Assembly: GCA_030272585.1 (NCBI GenBank)
Contig: BSYQ01000002.1
Span: 1,178,001 to 1,242,000 of the forward strand
Origin: Bryopsis sp. KO-2023
Lineage: Eukaryota; Chlorophyta; Ulvophyceae; Bryopsidales; Bryopsidaceae
DNA length: 64,000 nucleotides
Direction: 5' to 3'
Shown: piece by piece, positions 61,404-64,000 of the stretch
Layout of the letters: each line of letters begins with the position of its first letter
Numbering within the stretch: the stretch's first letter is position 1
The notes under the pieces: generated by a model
What the model was told of the DNA's origin: nothing
The model's database searches: none
The model's input: only the letters and a program-made list of their open reading frames with translations
Translations under genes and position numbers: made by a program

Positions 61404-63313
61404 AGTAGAACCCATCCTTATGAGAGTTGATTGCTTGCTGCTCGAAATTTTGAGGCTCTCCTATAATGAGGAAGAACTACTCGATAGAAAGAGATAGAAA
61501 GAGGCTGAGTATATCTCTGTAAGGAGGAAAGTAAAATATGAAGATTACGATCTCAACTGCCATTATAAAGATAACGTTCGATATTAGTATCGCACTCTTC
61601 AACCTAGCTATAACGTTCTTTCTACTCTTACTATCAACTTTGTAGAGCGATTTAGTGCTCTATTCTGACATGTCGGTTGATGTGTTGTTCTTTTCTCAAG
61701 TTAGGGGTCAATATTAACGTCCTTATTTATCTGCCCATACCGTCCAACTATACATCTCTCTCTCTCTCTATTAGCTGAAAGAAGCTCCGGTTGAGGTTAC
61801 CATATCTTCAACTATGATCATAAGAGGCTTGAATCTGTGTATCGTATACCTGAACGTATTATGGTCACACTGATTCTCCCTTTCCACGACTCGTGGACCA
61901 CGAGATGTTTGTTTGTGTTGGAATGATCAACCTACCTTTGTCATTGGGTGAAAGTCATAGATCGAATGATAAGAGGTATTACAAACCCTAAAAGAGCTTG
62001 TGGTTGATTTTGGAAGAGGTGTTCAATACTTTGTCTGTGTGATACGGATGAATCCGCAACGAGATATGCGCATGCAGCAGCCCGTTGCCCTGAATGTTGA
62101 TTTGCACGTAGTAGTGTAACACCCTGCCTTGAATATTGTTGAACTTTTTTCTATTTTGTTTGGGTTTTTTGAAATTTTCATCGCCTTTGACGTTTCTTTC
62201 AAAGAAAATTTTTAATGTTTTATCAACATTTTTTTGAAGATTCTTGATTTTCTATCAAACTTATTATTAAAATTACCTCACAATCAAATTCCTAGATTGA
62301 AAGAGAACACTACCACGCCACTCCACTACCACTCCATCCTCTATTTCTTTCCTTGTGGTATATTTTCTTTCAATCGATGCGAAGGTTATGCCCGGAACGA
62401 TATGCTTCTCCCCCCTCTTTCGGGTGGTCATTTTTTTATCCTTTCTTTGTGGAGCTGTTTCGGTTCTGTCAATACATCCATCAACAAAGAAAAAACAAGA
62501 CCACTCGACTTGGATTTCTTACAGCAACCTAAGGCACATCAAAATTTAAACAATATATTTGCCGTTGGAGAGGTTTTGGTCCAGCCATCCCTTGCGCTGT
62601 TCTCTTAATTTCTTTGAGGAAAGAGTTTGGAACCTCTTAAGCTCTTCATATGTGCACCTCAAATATGTCCACAAACTCTTGCAACTCTTAAAATCTCTTA
62701 GAATATATTTGAGAGCATTCTCAACCTTTTAAGCGTATCGTTCCAAACCATATCACATTTATGGGATTTCAGCTACTAAGCATATGTCTGCCGTGTCTCA
62801 AAGTGTGTATATCATCCCGAAGAACGTAATGTCAAGATAATCGTGGGGTTTCCCTGCCAACTTTTGTCCACTCAACTTCATTCTCTCATACGATATAAGT
62901 TGTGCATGCATCTATCGTACGTGTACTTCTGTTAGCGAAACTTTTTCCTACGTTTATATTTTGAATGACCATAACTGAGACCTGTGCTGCTAATTTCAGT
63001 TTTGATACAAGGTTTACCTTCTTTTTGCCATTCCTGCCAAATCCAAATCTCGAGTTTCGACGGGGTTCATGGCGTCAACCAAATGATTCATAACTCGTAA
63101 ATTATAATGTAGGAACACTTGTTTGCGTATGCCTCGACCACTATTGTCTTTAAGACATCATGTTTTCAATCGACTTCTGTCGTTTTGAAATATTCAACCG
63201 TTTCAAGTGGTATTGTTAACTGGCGAAAGGCGTTTGAAATCTGTCAAAAACAATATTCTCTTTCCAAATGCTGGTTTTGTCCAGGCTGCGGAGACGTCCG
63301 CCATAATTATCCA
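61404..63313. other. no recognisable feature
   Basis: A (CT)n tract lies at about 61754-61771. The 124-codon plus frame at 62234-62608 and the 87-codon frame at 63119-63382 show no domain. A telltale promoter, repeat or RNA was not seen. Confidence 0.45.
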
Positions 63314-63728
63314 CTAGCATTCCTCTGCAGAGTTGTAAAATGCCTTTACATGTTTGCCGTCACATTTTCCCGAGTTCCTTGAAAGAGACGTGGACGATTC
63401 ATCCAGTGGGGGGAAAGAAAGCCGTTTTGGGGACGGATACCAAGGAGAAATCAACCGAAACATCAAACGGGATGGACAACACCTTTTGACAATACTCCAC
63501 TGGTTGATCCACGGCAAATATGGAGCGTTGCAGATCTTTTTTGCAATTCTTGCACACATAAAAATATGGCCCCCCTGCTGCCCTGACCATGGGCTTCACG
63601 TGCGACATAAAGATCACCATCAAAAGCTCTTGTACGTTGTTTGTTGAAAAAGCCAAGTTTTCGGGGATCAGCCCCTCTCGCATAAACGACACAGCCCGTA
63701 GTTCGCGCAAACCCTTGAGTCGCTTCAA
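63314..63728 (-). pseudogene. gene fragment with a VCKNCKKDL motif, family uncertain
   Basis: The minus frame from 63728 reads MKRLKGLRELRAVSFMREGL, then a segment PYFYVCKNCKKDLQRSIFAV with a C-x2-C pair and VEYCQKVLSIPFDV. The C-x2-C-K2-x-L phrase recalls Cys motifs in proteins associated with Helitron helicases, but the match is too short to name. A neighbouring frame (63559 to 63314) is also open. No start or complete domain was found; it is probably a fragment. Confidence 0.25.
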
Positions 63729-64000
63729 AACCGGTCTGAATACTACGTGGTTTTCGTTGAAATCAGGTCCGTTTAGTTTCGCTCAAACGTCCATGAGAGG
63801 CCGGACGCCCCGAAGACGAAAATGACGCCTCAGGTGAAGATCTTTTGTGTTGCTCTTGGCATATTGACTTAAACCCATTCACCTATCGTAAAACGAGGAA
63901 AAACGACTTTAAACACCATCCAACCAAGGAAGAGTAACTAAGGAAAAGTAGCGGAAACAAACGATGAGGTGTAAATGTCGTCTCGACTTTTTGGGCCCTT
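63729..64000. other. no recognisable feature
   Basis: Nothing identified to the window edge. Confidence 0.4.

Noticed and set aside
61754-61771. Regulatory GAGA-type site
   Set aside because: A short (CT)n microsatellite with no gene next to it.

Overview
The window is nuclear DNA of a eukaryote, probably a free-living protist or alga. It carries chromodomain Ty3/gypsy retrotransposons, a pogo/Tigger transposon, hAT-like and Tc1/mariner-like MITEs, an F-box/WD40 gene and GT-AG intron signatures behind pyrimidine tracts. There is no operon-like packing, rRNA, CRISPR or phage module. The species cannot be named from the sequence. Host genes are sparse: one convincing gene (F-box/WD40, minus strand, 52641-53705) and three or four weak intron-bearing candidates between 45 and 55 kb. 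Most of the window is mobile DNA, much of it nested.

Layout: 0-7 kb is mostly unassigned, with a fossil integrase scrap, a tRNA-like SINE candidate, a 231-bp hAT-type MITE with an 8-bp target duplication, a short GAGGCTCACCTCA repeat and a PIF1-helicase-like fossil. 7.4-24 kb is Ty3/gypsy element A, broken and with parts in mixed orientation. It is interrupted by whole-looking Ty3/gypsy element B (10011-17778, two 521-bp LTRs that read as identical, 5-bp target duplication AGGAT) and by a GATC-saturated tRNA-like insert (18541-18902). 24.6-33.1 kb is element D, an 8.5-kb non-autonomous LTR element with no gag/pol. 33.1-40.4 kb is element C, a broken relative of A that starts inside D's 3' LTR. 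C is in turn interrupted by a hAT-like unit (40433-41821), which contains a palindrome-of-palindromes foldback (about 40640-41610). 42.2-42.8 kb holds a 302-bp MITE and a perfect 41-bp hairpin. 42.8-45.2 kb and 55.3-57.6 kb are homopolymer-rich. 50240-52073 is a TIR element with subterminal palindromic arrays. 57585-59894 is a complete-looking pogo/Tigger element, and 60541-61401 is a TA-flanked long-TIR MITE.

The most interesting signal is a third ORF shared by the A/C lineage of Ty3/gypsy elements. In A it lies between pol and the 3' LTR (20836-22584). A diverged homologue lies in C (38817-40432). Both have a long coiled coil followed by a conserved Cys/His cluster (C-x2-C, 12-14 residues, C-x2-H-x2-C-x2-H-W). 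In A a further C-x2-C about 53 residues on makes a RING-like spacing. Neither copy shows a signal peptide or membrane segment, so this is not an envelope gene. Other notable signals are the near absence of CpG across 5.4 kb of B's intact coding region, a 12-nt primer-binding site shared by all four LTR elements (resembling an initiator-Met site), and the nested foldback at 41 kb. Base counts and alignments were done by eye.
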